64,000 bases of DNA, from contig JAHCJY010000001.1 in assembly GCA_026126065.1 (NCBI GenBank), forward strand, positions 558,001-622,000. The letters run 5' to 3'. The translations under genes and the position numbers were made by a program. Under the pieces are notes generated by a model, which saw only the letters and a program-made list of their open reading frames with translations, was not told where the DNA came from and did no database searches. Of this stretch, positions 52,173 through 60,429 are shown piece after piece (position 1 is the first letter of the stretch; the number at the start of each line of letters is the position of its first letter). Origin of the DNA: Bauldia sp. Its GTDB lineage: Bacteria; Pseudomonadota; Alphaproteobacteria; Rhizobiales; Kaistiaceae.

Positions 52173-54416
52173 GTGCCGTTTCCCGTCGTCAACCCTTCAC
52201 TCGCCCGCGCCCTTGCGGAACGCGGCTATGCCGAGCCGACCCCCGTTCAGGCGGCTGTCCTTCGCGAGGATGCCGCGGGCCGCGACCTTCTCGTCTCGGC
52301 GCAGACCGGCTCGGGCAAGACCGTGGCGTACGGCCTTTCCATCGGCCACACGCTGCTCGGCGGCGAGGAACGGCTCGGCTGGGCGACGAGCCCGCTGGCG
52401 CTGATCATCGCGCCGACGCGCGAACTGGCGCTGCAGGTCGAGCGCGAGTTGGAATGGCTCTACGCCGGGACTGGCGCGCGGATCGTCTCCTGCGTCGGCG
52501 GCATGGATGCGCGGGCGGAGCGGCGGAAGCTTGCCGCGGGCGTCCACATCGTGGTGGGCACGCCGGGCCGTCTCCGCGACCACATCGAGCGCCGCGGCCT
52601 CGACATCTCGGCGCTCCAGGCGATGGTCATCGACGAGGCGGACGAGATGCTCGACCTCGGCTTTCGCGAGGACCTCGAGTTCATCCTCGACGCCACGCCG
52701 AAGGGCCGCCGCACGCTCCTCTTCTCCGCGACCCTGCCGCGCGCCATCGTCACGTTGGCGCAGCGCTACCAGAACGATGCGCTGCGGATCGAGGTCGAGG
52801 CGACTATCGGCGGCCATGCCGACATCGAGTACCGCGTCATCCGCGTGGTGCCCTACGAGCTCGAGCGCGTGGTGGTGAATGTGCTGCGCCTGTTCGAGGC
52901 GCCGGCGGCCCTCGTGTTCTGCAACACGCGCGACGCCGTCCGGCACCTCTCCGCGGTGCTGCTCGAGCGCGGCTTCACCACCGTCGCGCTGTCGGGCGAA
53001 CTGAGCCAGTCGGAGCGGAACCACGCCATGCAAGCGCTCCGCGACGGCCGGGCGCGGGTGTGCGTTGCGACCGACGTCGCCGCGCGCGGCATCGACCTTC
53101 CCGGGCTCGGCCTCGTCATCCACGCCGATCTGCCGCTCAACGCGGAGGTGCTGCAGCATCGCAGCGGCCGCACCGGGCGCGCCGGCCGGAAGGGCGTCAG
53201 CGTCGTCCTCGTGCCGCATTCGCGCCGGCTCAAGGCGCAGCGGATGCTCGGCGAAGCGGGCGTGCGGCCGACCTTCAGCGGTCCGCCGACCGTCGAGGAG
53301 ATCCAGCGGCTCGACGACGAACGGCTCCTCAACGATCCTGTCTTCTCGGCCGAGCCGGCCGAGGAGGATGTCGCGGCGGCAAATCTCCTCCTCGCCGCGC
53401 ACCCCGCCGAACGGCTCGTTGCCGCCCTCGTCCGCTCGCGCCGCGCCGGGCTGCCCGCGCCCGAGGAAGTCACCGACCCCGGCGACGATCGTCCGCGCCG
53501 CCGCGACGACCGCCCGCCCGCGCAGGCCGACCGGCCCGGCCGCAACGAACGGACGCGTGCCAGGGAAGAGACCCGCGAGCAGCACGTTCCGCGGCGCGAG
53601 CGCGGTGCGCGGCGCCGCGATGCCGACGCCGGCGCGCGCGATGCCGGCGACGGCATCCGTCCGTTCGGCGCGGAGGACGTCGTCCACTCCACCCCGGAGG
53701 CCGCCCCGTCCTTCGTGGGGCAGGCCGAAGAACGCAAGCGGTCCGCGCCGCGCGGCGATTTCGGCAGCAAGGTGGTGTTCCGCGTCGATGTCGGCCGCCG
53801 CAAGAATGCCGACCCGAAATGGCTCCTGCCGATGATCTGTCGCCGCGGCGGCGTGACCAAGCGCGAGATCGGCGCGATCCGCATCTTCGAGAACGAGACC
53901 CATGTCGAGGTCGCCGAGCACCGCGCCGAAGCGTTCGCCCGGTCCGTCCAGGAGACGCGCGGCGGCGGCGACAATTTCACCATCACGCCGCTCGGCGCCG
54001 GCGAGACCACGCCGGCGCAGGCGCCGCGGCCGGAGTTCAAGAAGCGGAAGCCGTTCGACCCGGACCGCAAGCCGCACCGCGAGGGATATGCAGCGCCGGC
54101 TGGCGCGGAGTCGGCGCCGGCTCCGCGGCCGGACGACAAGAAGCGCAAGGCGTATGATCCGGCGCGGAAGCCGTATGGCGAGGCGCCATCGGCAGCGCCC
54201 GGCCATGAATCCCGTCCTCCGCGGGACGACTACAAGAAGCGGAAGCCCTATGACCCGGCGCGCAACGCGGGCGGCGGAGCCGCATCCGCCCCGGCCGGCG
54301 AAGGCGCGCGGGCAACCCGCGCCGACTTCAAGAAGCGGAAGCCGTTCGCCCCCGCGTTCAAGATCGCAGAAGGCGCCCTGCGGCCGCGGAAGAAGAAGTC
54401 GCGGAAGCCGGCGTAG
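52173..54416 (+). CDS. DEAD-box RNA helicase with DbpA-like domain and basic repeat tail
   Basis: The 747-residue protein has all DEAD-box motifs: EPTPVQAAVL (Q), AQTGSGKT (I), PTRELALQ (Ia), VGTPGRL (Ib), VIDEADEML (II), LFSATLP (III), VFCNTRDAV (IV), CVATDVAARGID (V) and HRSGRTGRAG (VI). A disordered Arg-rich linker follows (about 430-530). A DbpA-type RNA-binding domain comes next (KVVFRVDVGRRKNADPKWLL, IGAIRIFENETHVEVAE). Four diverged KKRKPFDP-type repeats form the tail. It probably remodels structured RNA, for example in ribosome assembly. It starts at GTG 52173. Confidence 0.92.
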   Translation: MPFPVVNPSLARALAERGYAEPTPVQAAVLREDAAGRDLLVSAQTGSGKTVAYGLSIGHTLLGGEERLGWATSPLALIIAPTRELALQVERELEWLYAGTGARIVSCVGGMDARAERRKLAAGVHIVVGTPGRLRDHIERRGLDISALQAMVIDEADEMLDLGFREDLEFILDATPKGRRTLLFSATLPRAIVTLAQRYQNDALRIEVEATIGGHADIEYRVIRVVPYELERVVVNVLRLFEAPAALVFCNTRDAVRHLSAVLLERGFTTVALSGELSQSERNHAMQALRDGRARVCVATDVAARGIDLPGLGLVIHADLPLNAEVLQHRSGRTGRAGRKGVSVVLVPHSRRLKAQRMLGEAGVRPTFSGPPTVEEIQRLDDERLLNDPVFSAEPAEEDVAAANLLLAAHPAERLVAALVRSRRAGLPAPEEVTDPGDDRPRRRDDRPPAQADRPGRNERTRAREETREQHVPRRERGARRRDADAGARDAGDGIRPFGAEDVVHSTPEAAPSFVGQAEERKRSAPRGDFGSKVVFRVDVGRRKNADPKWLLPMICRRGGVTKREIGAIRIFENETHVEVAEHRAEAFARSVQETRGGGDNFTITPLGAGETTPAQAPRPEFKKRKPFDPDRKPHREGYAAPAGAESAPAPRPDDKKRKAYDPARKPYGEAPSAAPGHESRPPRDDYKKRKPYDPARNAGGGAASAPAGEGARATRADFKKRKPFAPAFKIAEGALRPRKKKSRKPA

Positions 54417-54492
54417 GGGGGCCGCCTACCGTCGAGGCGCTGCTCTTGCTCGCTCGGCAGGGGCCGGCGCAGGTTGCCGCCTCAATCGGCTT

Positions 54493-54565
54493 CCCGGCGA
54501 AGGCCGGGAGCCATGGGGCGGCTGAACGGACCTCTGGCTCACCTTGGGCCCCGGCTTTCGCCGGG
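54493..54565. repeat. Inverted intergenic repeat (alphaproteobacterial palindromic type)
   Basis: CCCGGCGAAGGCCGGG (54493-54508) and CCCCGGCTTTCGCCGGG (54549-54565) are near-complementary arms separated by 40 bases. This pair of arms is typical of short intergenic palindromes seen in many alphaproteobacterial genomes. The right arm lies inside the end of the UDG-like gene and supplies its last residues (QPGESRGPR). Confidence 0.7.
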
Positions 54566-55186
54566 TTGCGGCAGGGATGGGGCGACATCTGGGTAAGGCC
54601 GGCGATTGACGGCGGCCGCTACCTCTGCCCCAACCCGACGAGCGGCGTCCCGTGACCAACCTCGGGAGAAATGGCTGACGGCAACGACATGCGCCTCGGG
54701 CGGCGCAACGTGTTTCATCCACGCCGCCGCGTCGTTGCCATGCGCGAGGATTGCCTTCGGTCGAAGCCGGCTCAGAAGGAAATCGAACGCCGCAGTCTGA
54801 CGGTCCTCGTATGCGAGTGACTTGATGTCGTCTGACGGGAGCGAGTGCACATTTGTTTCGAGGAAACGAACAGGGGCGGCCGCCTCCATGATCCAGTCGA
54901 TCACCCTTCGCGTGTTGCTGATCGGGTTGCGGCGGGTCTTGCCCGGCGCAAGTGGGCGGGCCGCGCGCTCCGCCTTGTAGGCGCTGAACCACCGCTCTCT
55001 TTCGAAGCCGTAGCCGCCCTTCCAGAAATCCCAGAATCCGCGAGACATCGTGGTCGCCGGATTGAAGCCGACGATGAACGCCTCGCATTCGAGCGGAGAC
55101 CCGTCGCAAACGAAGGGTCTCAGACTTGTAGGCCGTCCAATGAGGCCTTCCAGGTCGGTCTCAAAGTCATCAAGAGACTGCCCCAT
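54539..55186 (-). CDS. Uracil-DNA-glycosylase-like fold protein
   Basis: The 215-residue protein starts at ATG 55184-55186 with GAGGTG upstream. ECEAFIVGFNPATTMSRGFW resembles the substrate-binding motif 1 of UDG-superfamily proteins, and PKAILAHGNDAAAWM and VAVSHFSRGWS resemble the later strands. The activating motif of true UDGs is not evident, so enzymatic activity is uncertain. The last dozen residues come from an intergenic palindrome and are probably dispensable. Confidence 0.55.
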   Translation of the reverse strand: MGQSLDDFETDLEGLIGRPTSLRPFVCDGSPLECEAFIVGFNPATTMSRGFWDFWKGGYGFERERWFSAYKAERAARPLAPGKTRRNPISNTRRVIDWIMEAAAPVRFLETNVHSLPSDDIKSLAYEDRQTAAFDFLLSRLRPKAILAHGNDAAAWMKHVAPPEAHVVAVSHFSRGWSRDAARRVGAEVAAAVNRRPYPDVAPSLPQPGESRGPR

Positions 55187-55212
55187 CCGAACGCCCACCT
55201 CTATGAGAATGC

Positions 55213-55299
55213 TGGTGCCCCCGGCCGGAATCGAACCGGCACTCCGGTGAAGGAAACGGATTTTGAGTCCGCCGCGTCTACCAGTTCCGCCACAGGGGC
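55213..55299 (-). tRNA. tRNA-Leu (anticodon CAA)
   Basis: On the minus strand a class II tRNA folds. The acceptor stem GCCCCTG pairs with CGGGGGC, TGGCGGAACTGGTAGACGC is the Leu-type D arm, and the loop CTCAAAA has anticodon CAA. A long variable arm is followed by GCCGGTTCGATTCCGGC. The discriminator A and encoded CCA lie at 55213-55216. No sign of integration is seen at its 3' end. Confidence 0.96.
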
Positions 55300-55486
55300 A
55301 GGCGGCGCGACTATAGGGGGCGCGACCCGACGGTCAACGCGTCGCGTGGGCCGCGCGCGCCGCGGGTGGGACGTTCGCACCGAGTTGTGATACGGCGTCG
55401 CGGAGCAGGGGGCTGGATTTTGCCATGATGAGCGCGCTTCTCCTGCGGCGCACGCCGTCAGGCGGCCCGGGAGGCCGAGCGACCAG

Positions 55487-56023
55487 ATGACCATGTCGTC
55501 CACACGTGTCCGTACCATCGCCGCTGCGATCTGCCTCACGCTTGCCGTCGCCACCATCGCCGGTGCCTGGGGTTTCGAGCTGATCGGGCGCTACATTCCC
55601 TGCAAGATGTGCCTTGCCGAGCGCATCCCGTACTACACGGGTATCCCGTTCGCGGCCGCAGCGCTGGTCGCAGCGGCCCTGTTCCGCGCCGATCTTGCCG
55701 CGCGTATCCTCCTCTTCGTCGTCTTCGGCATTTTTGTCTGGAGCGCCTACCAGGGCGTGTTCCATGCCGGCTTCGAATGGAAGTGGTGGGAAGGCCCGAC
55801 CGATTGCGGCATCGGCGGCACGATCGACCGCACCCTCCCGCTCGCCGAGCAGCTCCGGTATCACGCCCCGAGTTGCGACACGGCGGTGTGGCGCTTCCCG
55901 AACGCCGAGTGGGGGCTGTCCTTCGCCGGCTGGAACGCGGTGGCCTCGACGGTCATCGCGGGCGTGGCGCTCTACGGGGCGCTGGCAAGGCGGCGGATCG
56001 TCGGCGGGGCGGCGTACGCGTAG
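55487..56023 (+). CDS. dsbB: Disulfide bond formation protein B
   Basis: The 178-residue inner-membrane protein has four membrane helices. The periplasmic CxxC is in GRYIPCKMCLAERIPYYTGI near residue 39-42. The second cysteine pair lies in GPTDCGIGGT and APSCDTAVWR. DsbB reoxidises DsbA and passes electrons to quinone. The helix pattern and length fit the family; the Arg after the CxxC (AERIPYY) is conserved. ATG 55487 or 55493 may be the start. Confidence 0.9.
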   Translation: MTMSSTRVRTIAAAICLTLAVATIAGAWGFELIGRYIPCKMCLAERIPYYTGIPFAAAALVAAALFRADLAARILLFVVFGIFVWSAYQGVFHAGFEWKWWEGPTDCGIGGTIDRTLPLAEQLRYHAPSCDTAVWRFPNAEWGLSFAGWNAVASTVIAGVALYGALARRRIVGGAAYA

Positions 56024-56137
56024 AGAGCGAATAGCGAAATAGCGAATAGCGAAATAGGAAATAGGAAATAGCGAATAGCGAAATAGCGAAATAGGGAGGC
56101 GGCGCTTCTCTATTCGCTATTCGCTATTCGCTACTAC
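56024..56137. repeat. AGCGAAT/AATAGCG tandem repeats with inverted tail
   Basis: Seven- and eight-base units based on AGCGAAT(A) are repeated about ten times on the plus strand (56026-56095). They are followed, after AGGGAGGCGGCGCTTCT, by CTATTCGCTATTCGCTATTC in the opposite sense (56109-56134). The two parts can form a long hairpin between the convergent dsbB and rlmN genes. It may act as a two-way terminator. Such AT-rich repeats stand out in this GC-rich DNA. Confidence 0.85.
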
Positions 56138-57363
56138 TACCCCTCACCCGCCGGGATCATCGCCTCGAGCGCCATGCGCTCGCGCGCCCGCATCCGCTCG
56201 CTTTCGCTCTTGAGCTGGCCGCAGGCGGCGAGGATGTCACGGCCGCGGGGGGTGCGGATGGGGGAGGCGTAGCCGGCGTCGTTGACGAGGTCGGCGAAGC
56301 GCTCGATCTGCTCCCACTCCGAGCACTGATAGTTCGTGCCGGGCCACGGGTTGAACGGGATCAGGTTGATCTTCGCGGGAATGCCGCGCAGCAGCCGGAC
56401 GAGCTCGCGCGCGTCGGCGAGGCTGTCGTTGACGTCCCGGAGCATCACGTACTCGAAGGTAATGCGCTTCGCGTTGTTGAGGCCGGGATAGGCGCGGCAT
56501 GCCGCGAGGAGTTCCGCGATCGGGTACTTCCTGTTGATCGGCACCAGCATGTCGCGGAGGTCGTCGCGGACGGCATGGAGCGAGATCGCCAGCATCGTGC
56601 CGATCTCGGCGCCGGCGCGCGGGATTTCGGGAACGACGCCCGAGGTCGACAGCGTTATCCGGCGCTTCGAGAGGCCGAGGCCGTCGCCGTCGGACGCGAT
56701 GAGAAGCGCGTCGCGGACGTTCTCGAAATTGTAGAGCGGCTCGCCCATCCCCATCATGACCACGTTCGAAACCTTCCGGCCCTCGCTCGGCACCATTGCA
56801 CCGGGCGCGACGTCGCCGGCGGGGAAATCGCCCAGGCGATCGCGGGCCACGAGGAGCTGGCCGAGAATCTCCTCGGTGGTGAGGTTCCGCACCATCGTCT
56901 GCGTGCCGGTGTGACAGAACGAGCAGGTGAGCGTGCAGCCGACCTGGCTCGAGACGCACAGCGTGCCGCGGCCTTCCTCGGGAATGTAGACGGCCTCGGC
57001 CTCCACCGGCCGGCCGGCGCCGCGCGGCGGGAAGCGCAACAGCCATTTCCGCGTGCCGTCGGTCGAGACCTGCTCGGTCACGATCTCGGGCCGGGCAAGG
57101 GTGTATCGCTCGGCGAGCCGCTCGCGGAGGTCCTTCGCGATGTTGCCCATCGCGCCGAAATCCGTGGCGCCGCGGAGATAGAGCCAGTTCCACAGCTGCG
57201 CGGTCCGCATCCGGACCTGCTTCTCCGGGACGCCCGCTTCGAGCAGCGCCGCCCCGAGCTGCGGCCGCGACAGACCGATCAGCGACGGCGGGTCGTTCGG
57301 ACTGCGGGGCGGAGCGCGGCCGGCCGCGGGAGCGGCCATGGGCGACGGGGCGATGAGGACCAT
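56137..57363 (-). CDS. rlmN: 23S rRNA (adenine-2503-C2)-methyltransferase
   Basis: RlmN is a radical SAM enzyme that methylates A2503 of 23S rRNA and also A37 of some tRNAs. The 408-residue protein has [20 protein letters not shown], holding the CxxxCxxC iron-sulfur motif, [52 protein letters not shown] and [25 protein letters not shown] near the end holds the second catalytic cysteine. ATG 57361-57363 is chosen over the frame start at 57429 because the family usually has a short N-terminus; ATG 57339 is also possible. Confidence 0.94.
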   Translation of the reverse strand: MVLIAPSPMAAPAAGRAPPRSPNDPPSLIGLSRPQLGAALLEAGVPEKQVRMRTAQLWNWLYLRGATDFGAMGNIAKDLRERLAERYTLARPEIVTEQVSTDGTRKWLLRFPPRGAGRPVEAEAVYIPEEGRGTLCVSSQVGCTLTCSFCHTGTQTMVRNLTTEEILGQLLVARDRLGDFPAGDVAPGAMVPSEGRKVSNVVMMGMGEPLYNFENVRDALLIASDGDGLGLSKRRITLSTSGVVPEIPRAGAEIGTMLAISLHAVRDDLRDMLVPINRKYPIAELLAACRAYPGLNNAKRITFEYVMLRDVNDSLADARELVRLLRGIPAKINLIPFNPWPGTNYQCSEWEQIERFADLVNDAGYASPIRTPRGRDILAACGQLKSESERMRARERMALEAMIPAGEG

Positions 57364-57419
57364 GGCGAGCGATCTATACCGAAACGTCGGAAAAGCAATC
57401 GGGAGCGACCGGACGCCGC

Positions 57420-57455
57420 CCAAAAGCAAAAGGGCGCGGCCGGAGCCGCGCCCTT
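57420..57455 (-). terminator. Rho-independent terminator of the BI-1 gene
   Basis: AAGGGCGCGGC (57430-57440) pairs with GCCGCGCCCTT (57445-57455) around CGGA. On the minus strand it is followed by TTTTGCTTTT. It lies 22 bases after the stop of the minus-strand gene at 57477. Confidence 0.85.
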
Positions 57456-57476
57456 CGCAAGTCAGAAGCCGATGCG

Positions 57477-58256
57477 CTATTCGCGATTGCCGAACAGGCG
57501 GAGCAGCATCAGGAAGAGGTTGATGAAGTCGAGGTAGAGCCTGAGGGCGCCCATGATCGCCTTGCGGCCCATCAGCGTGCCGTCGTCGTTCGCGGAGTAC
57601 ATCTCCTTGATCTTCTGCGTGTCGTAGGCGGTGAGGCCGGTGAACACGAGCACGCCGATGATCGAGATCGCGAAGCCGAGCGCGTCGGAACCGAGGAAGA
57701 TGTTCACGATCGACGCGATGATGACGCCGATGAGGCCCATGAACAGGAAGCTGCCCCAGCCCGTCAGGTCACGCTTGGTCGTGTAGCCCCAGAGGCTCAC
57801 GGCGCCAAAGGTCGCGGCGGTGATGAAGAAGACCTGCGCGATGCTCTGGCTCGTGTAGACGAGGAAGATCGACGACAGCGACAGGCCGAGGAGAGCTGCG
57901 AACGCCCAGAAGGCGATCTGCGCGCTTGCCACGCTCATGCGCGCAATGCGCACGCTGAGGAAGATGACGAGGACCAGTGGCGCGAAGATGATCACCCACT
58001 GCAGCGGGCTGCCGTAGAGCGTGACGCCGAGGCTGGTGAGCAGCGTGCTGCCTACCTGGCCTGCGGCCTGGGCCGGGTCAGTGGTCGTGGCGAGATTGTA
58101 GGTGAGCAGGGACACGACGCCGGTAATCGCCAAGCCCACAACCATATAGTTGTAGACGCGGAGCATGTAGGCGCGGAGGCCCAGATCCATCTCGCCGACA
58201 GACGCGGCGGGCGCGGCCGTCCCGTAGCGGGTGGTCGGAGTGCGGAAGTCAGCCAT
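57477..58256 (-). CDS. Bax inhibitor-1 / YccA family membrane protein
   Basis: The 259-residue protein has seven predicted membrane helices, from [20 protein letters not shown] through [20 protein letters not shown] and [20 protein letters not shown] to the last helical part. [20 protein letters not shown] contains the conserved Asp-containing segment of the BI-1 family. [20 protein letters not shown] closes the protein in the standard way. Bacterial members include calcium-leak channels and partners of FtsH. A terminator follows. Confidence 0.93.
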   Translation of the reverse strand: MADFRTPTTRYGTAAPAASVGEMDLGLRAYMLRVYNYMVVGLAITGVVSLLTYNLATTTDPAQAAGQVGSTLLTSLGVTLYGSPLQWVIIFAPLVLVIFLSVRIARMSVASAQIAFWAFAALLGLSLSSIFLVYTSQSIAQVFFITAATFGAVSLWGYTTKRDLTGWGSFLFMGLIGVIIASIVNIFLGSDALGFAISIIGVLVFTGLTAYDTQKIKEMYSANDDGTLMGRKAIMGALRLYLDFINLFLMLLRLFGNRE

Positions 58257-58558
58257 CGAATTGCATCCCCATCGTTACCGTCGCCAGTCTATCGGAGACA
58301 TCGACGGATAGCACGCAATATGGGGGAGGCGGGCCACCGCTGCAAGATGGCGGCATTGCTTGGTTTCGCATGCGTCTGCCTGGCGAAGCGGCATGTTCCC
58401 GCTGCGGCAAACTACCCGAACGGGTAGTCACGGATTCGTGTTGCCGGCCAGGCGAGGGAAGGCGCTCGCCATGACCTGCGCGCGGCGCTGTCTCGCTCTT
58501 TACAGGAGCCGCAACCCCGCCGATCCTCTGACGAGAATCATCCGCCACGGAGGAACCC
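58257..58558. other. Intergenic stretch, no gene seen
   Basis: About 300 bases between divergent genes, presumably carrying promoters for both. ACTACCCGAACGGGTAGTCACG at 58409-58430 contains an imperfect palindrome (CTACCCGAACGGGTAG), a possible regulator site. Confidence 0.4.
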
Positions 58559-59104
58559 ATGCCCCGCCTCTTCACGGGCATCGAGATTCCGGATGAGCTG
58601 CGCCGGCTTCTCGCCCAATTGCGCGGCGGGCTGCAGGGCGCTCGCTGGGCCGATCCCGACGACTACCACCTCACCCTCCGCTTCGTGGGGGACATCGATC
58701 TGCGCACCGCCAACGACATCGCCGAGATGCTGGGCCGCGTGCAGCGGCCGAGCTTTCCGCTGGCGATCGAGGGTCTGGGCGCGTTCGGGGGGCGGAAGCC
58801 CAACGCGATCATCGCGCAGGTGGCGCAGTCGCGGGCGCTGGCGGAGCTCCAGGCGGAGCAGGAGCGGATGATCCAGCGTCTCGGGCTGCCGGCGGAGCCG
58901 CGGAAGTACACCCCGCACGTGACGCTTGCGCGGCTCCGCGGCACGACGGTCGGCGAGACGGCGGAGTATCTCGCGCTCCGCGGCGGCTTCACGGCGGGGC
59001 CGTTTCCGGTCGGCCGGTTCGTCCTGTTCTCGGCCCGCGACGCGGTCGGGGGCGGGCCCTATGTGGTCGAGGAAGCCTATCCGCTGATTGCCCGCGCGGC
59101 CTAG
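58559..59104 (+). CDS. thpR: RNA 2',3'-cyclic phosphodiesterase
   Basis: The 181-residue protein belongs to the 2H phosphoesterases. The two catalytic motifs are DYHLTLRFVGD near residue 36-44 and YTPHVTLARLRGT near 118-127. It starts MPRLFTGIEIPDELRRLLAQ, typical of ThpR/LigT. The enzyme opens 2',3'-cyclic phosphates or can ligate tRNA half-molecules in vitro. ATG 58559 has CGGAGGAAC upstream. It is divergent from the BI-1 gene. Confidence 0.92.
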   Translation: MPRLFTGIEIPDELRRLLAQLRGGLQGARWADPDDYHLTLRFVGDIDLRTANDIAEMLGRVQRPSFPLAIEGLGAFGGRKPNAIIAQVAQSRALAELQAEQERMIQRLGLPAEPRKYTPHVTLARLRGTTVGETAEYLALRGGFTAGPFPVGRFVLFSARDAVGGGPYVVEEAYPLIARAA

Positions 59105-59222
59105 AGAAAGGCGGCAATCGGCAGTTGGCAGTCGGCAGTACGGGAAGCGTGACGCGCCCCCGGATGCGGTCGAACAAGCACGGGGGCGCAGAGCCCTGCT
59201 ACTGCGTCCTGCCGAGTTATTG

Positions 59223-60353
59223 CTAGACCCCCGGTCGCGGCCGCGGCAGCGGCACGCCGGTCGCGGCAGGCGGTGCGGTCGCGAGGCCGAGCGCATCGGG
59301 CGGCAGCGGCGGCTTCGCGCGGGGGAGCGGCACGTTGCTGAGGATCGGCCGGTCCATGTTGGCGCCGCCCGTCGCCACCACGACCGGACTGGTGAGACCA
59401 AGGCGCGGGCCGATGGCGGCCGTCAGCACCCTCTCATCCGCGATCTCGCCGTCCGGCGGCGCTCCGGGCGGGCAAATCTCCGGGCGGCGGTCGACCGGGG
59501 CCGTCACGCTCGATACGGGTGCGAAGCCGCTGATCGGGATGCGCGGGCTGGTCGCCAGAAGGCCGAAGCCGCCGTCGAACAGTTGCGCGGCCGTGATCGC
59601 GCGGCTCTCGATCGAGCTTTCGCCCAGCAGCGTGACCAGAAGCGTGTGGCCGGCCCGCGTCGCGGTCGCCACCAGATTGTAGCCGGCGGAACAGATGTAG
59701 CCGGTCTTCATGCCGTTCGCCCCACGGTAGAAGTCGAGGAGCGCGTTCGGCGTCGGCATGACCGTCTCGCGGTACTGGATCGCGCTGATGCCGAAATAGG
59801 AGCGGTACTCCGGGAATTGCTGCCAGAGCGCCAAGCCCAGCATCGCCATGTCGCGGGCTGTCGTGCTCTGGCCGGATGCGGGCAGGCCGTGCGGGTTCAC
59901 GAACCGGGTGCCGGAAAGGCCGAGGAAGGCGGCCTGCCGGTTCATCTCCGAGACGAACGCGGTGACGCTGCCGGCGATGTTTTCCGCCACGGCGACCGCC
60001 ACGTCGTTGGCCGACTTCACCATGAGAATCTTGAGGGCGTTGTCGACCGTGATGACCGTCCCCTCGGAAAAGCCCATCCGCGCCGGCGGTTCGGCCGTTG
60101 CGGCTGCCGTCATCGTGATCGGCGAATCGAGCCCAAGCCGCCCATCCCTCAGCGCCTGGAACACGATGTAGACCGTCATCAGCTTCGTCAGCGAGGCCGG
60201 GTACCAGAGTTCGCCCGCGTCGCGCTGCGCAAGCACGTCGCCGGTATCCATGTCGAGGATGAGATAGGGCGGGTCGAATGCCCGGGCCGGTGCCGCAAGC
60301 AGGAGGACGATCGCAAGCGCTGCGGCAAGGAGGCGGCCGAATCGGGCAGTCAT
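59223..60353 (-). CDS. D-alanyl-D-alanine carboxypeptidase (S11)
   Basis: The 376-residue protein trims the terminal D-Ala of peptidoglycan stem peptides in the periplasm. It has a signal peptide (LLAAALAIVLLLAAPARA). The penicillin-binding motifs are SLTK (Ser54, Lys57), KSANDVAVAV (SxN near 114) and GMKTGYICSAGYN (KTG near 216). After the catalytic domain comes a Pro-rich tail (PLPRAKPPLPPDALG, PLPRPRPG) in place of the usual membrane anchor. It is the next gene downstream of the PAP2 phosphatase on the same strand. Confidence 0.93.
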   Translation of the reverse strand: MTARFGRLLAAALAIVLLLAAPARAFDPPYLILDMDTGDVLAQRDAGELWYPASLTKLMTVYIVFQALRDGRLGLDSPITMTAAATAEPPARMGFSEGTVITVDNALKILMVKSANDVAVAVAENIAGSVTAFVSEMNRQAAFLGLSGTRFVNPHGLPASGQSTTARDMAMLGLALWQQFPEYRSYFGISAIQYRETVMPTPNALLDFYRGANGMKTGYICSAGYNLVATATRAGHTLLVTLLGESSIESRAITAAQLFDGGFGLLATSPRIPISGFAPVSSVTAPVDRRPEICPPGAPPDGEIADERVLTAAIGPRLGLTSPVVVATGGANMDRPILSNVPLPRAKPPLPPDALGLATAPPAATGVPLPRPRPGV

Positions 60354-60429
60354 CAGGCGTCCGGGTCCATCGGGCGGCAGTGGTCAGCTACCCCGTCGAG
60401 CCGTCGGGGCGCAACCCCGCCCCGTCCGT

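Noticed and set aside
52197..54206. 669-codon minus-strand ORF opposite the DEAD-box helicase
   Set aside because: Antisense shadow of a clear gene; biased composition and no domain.
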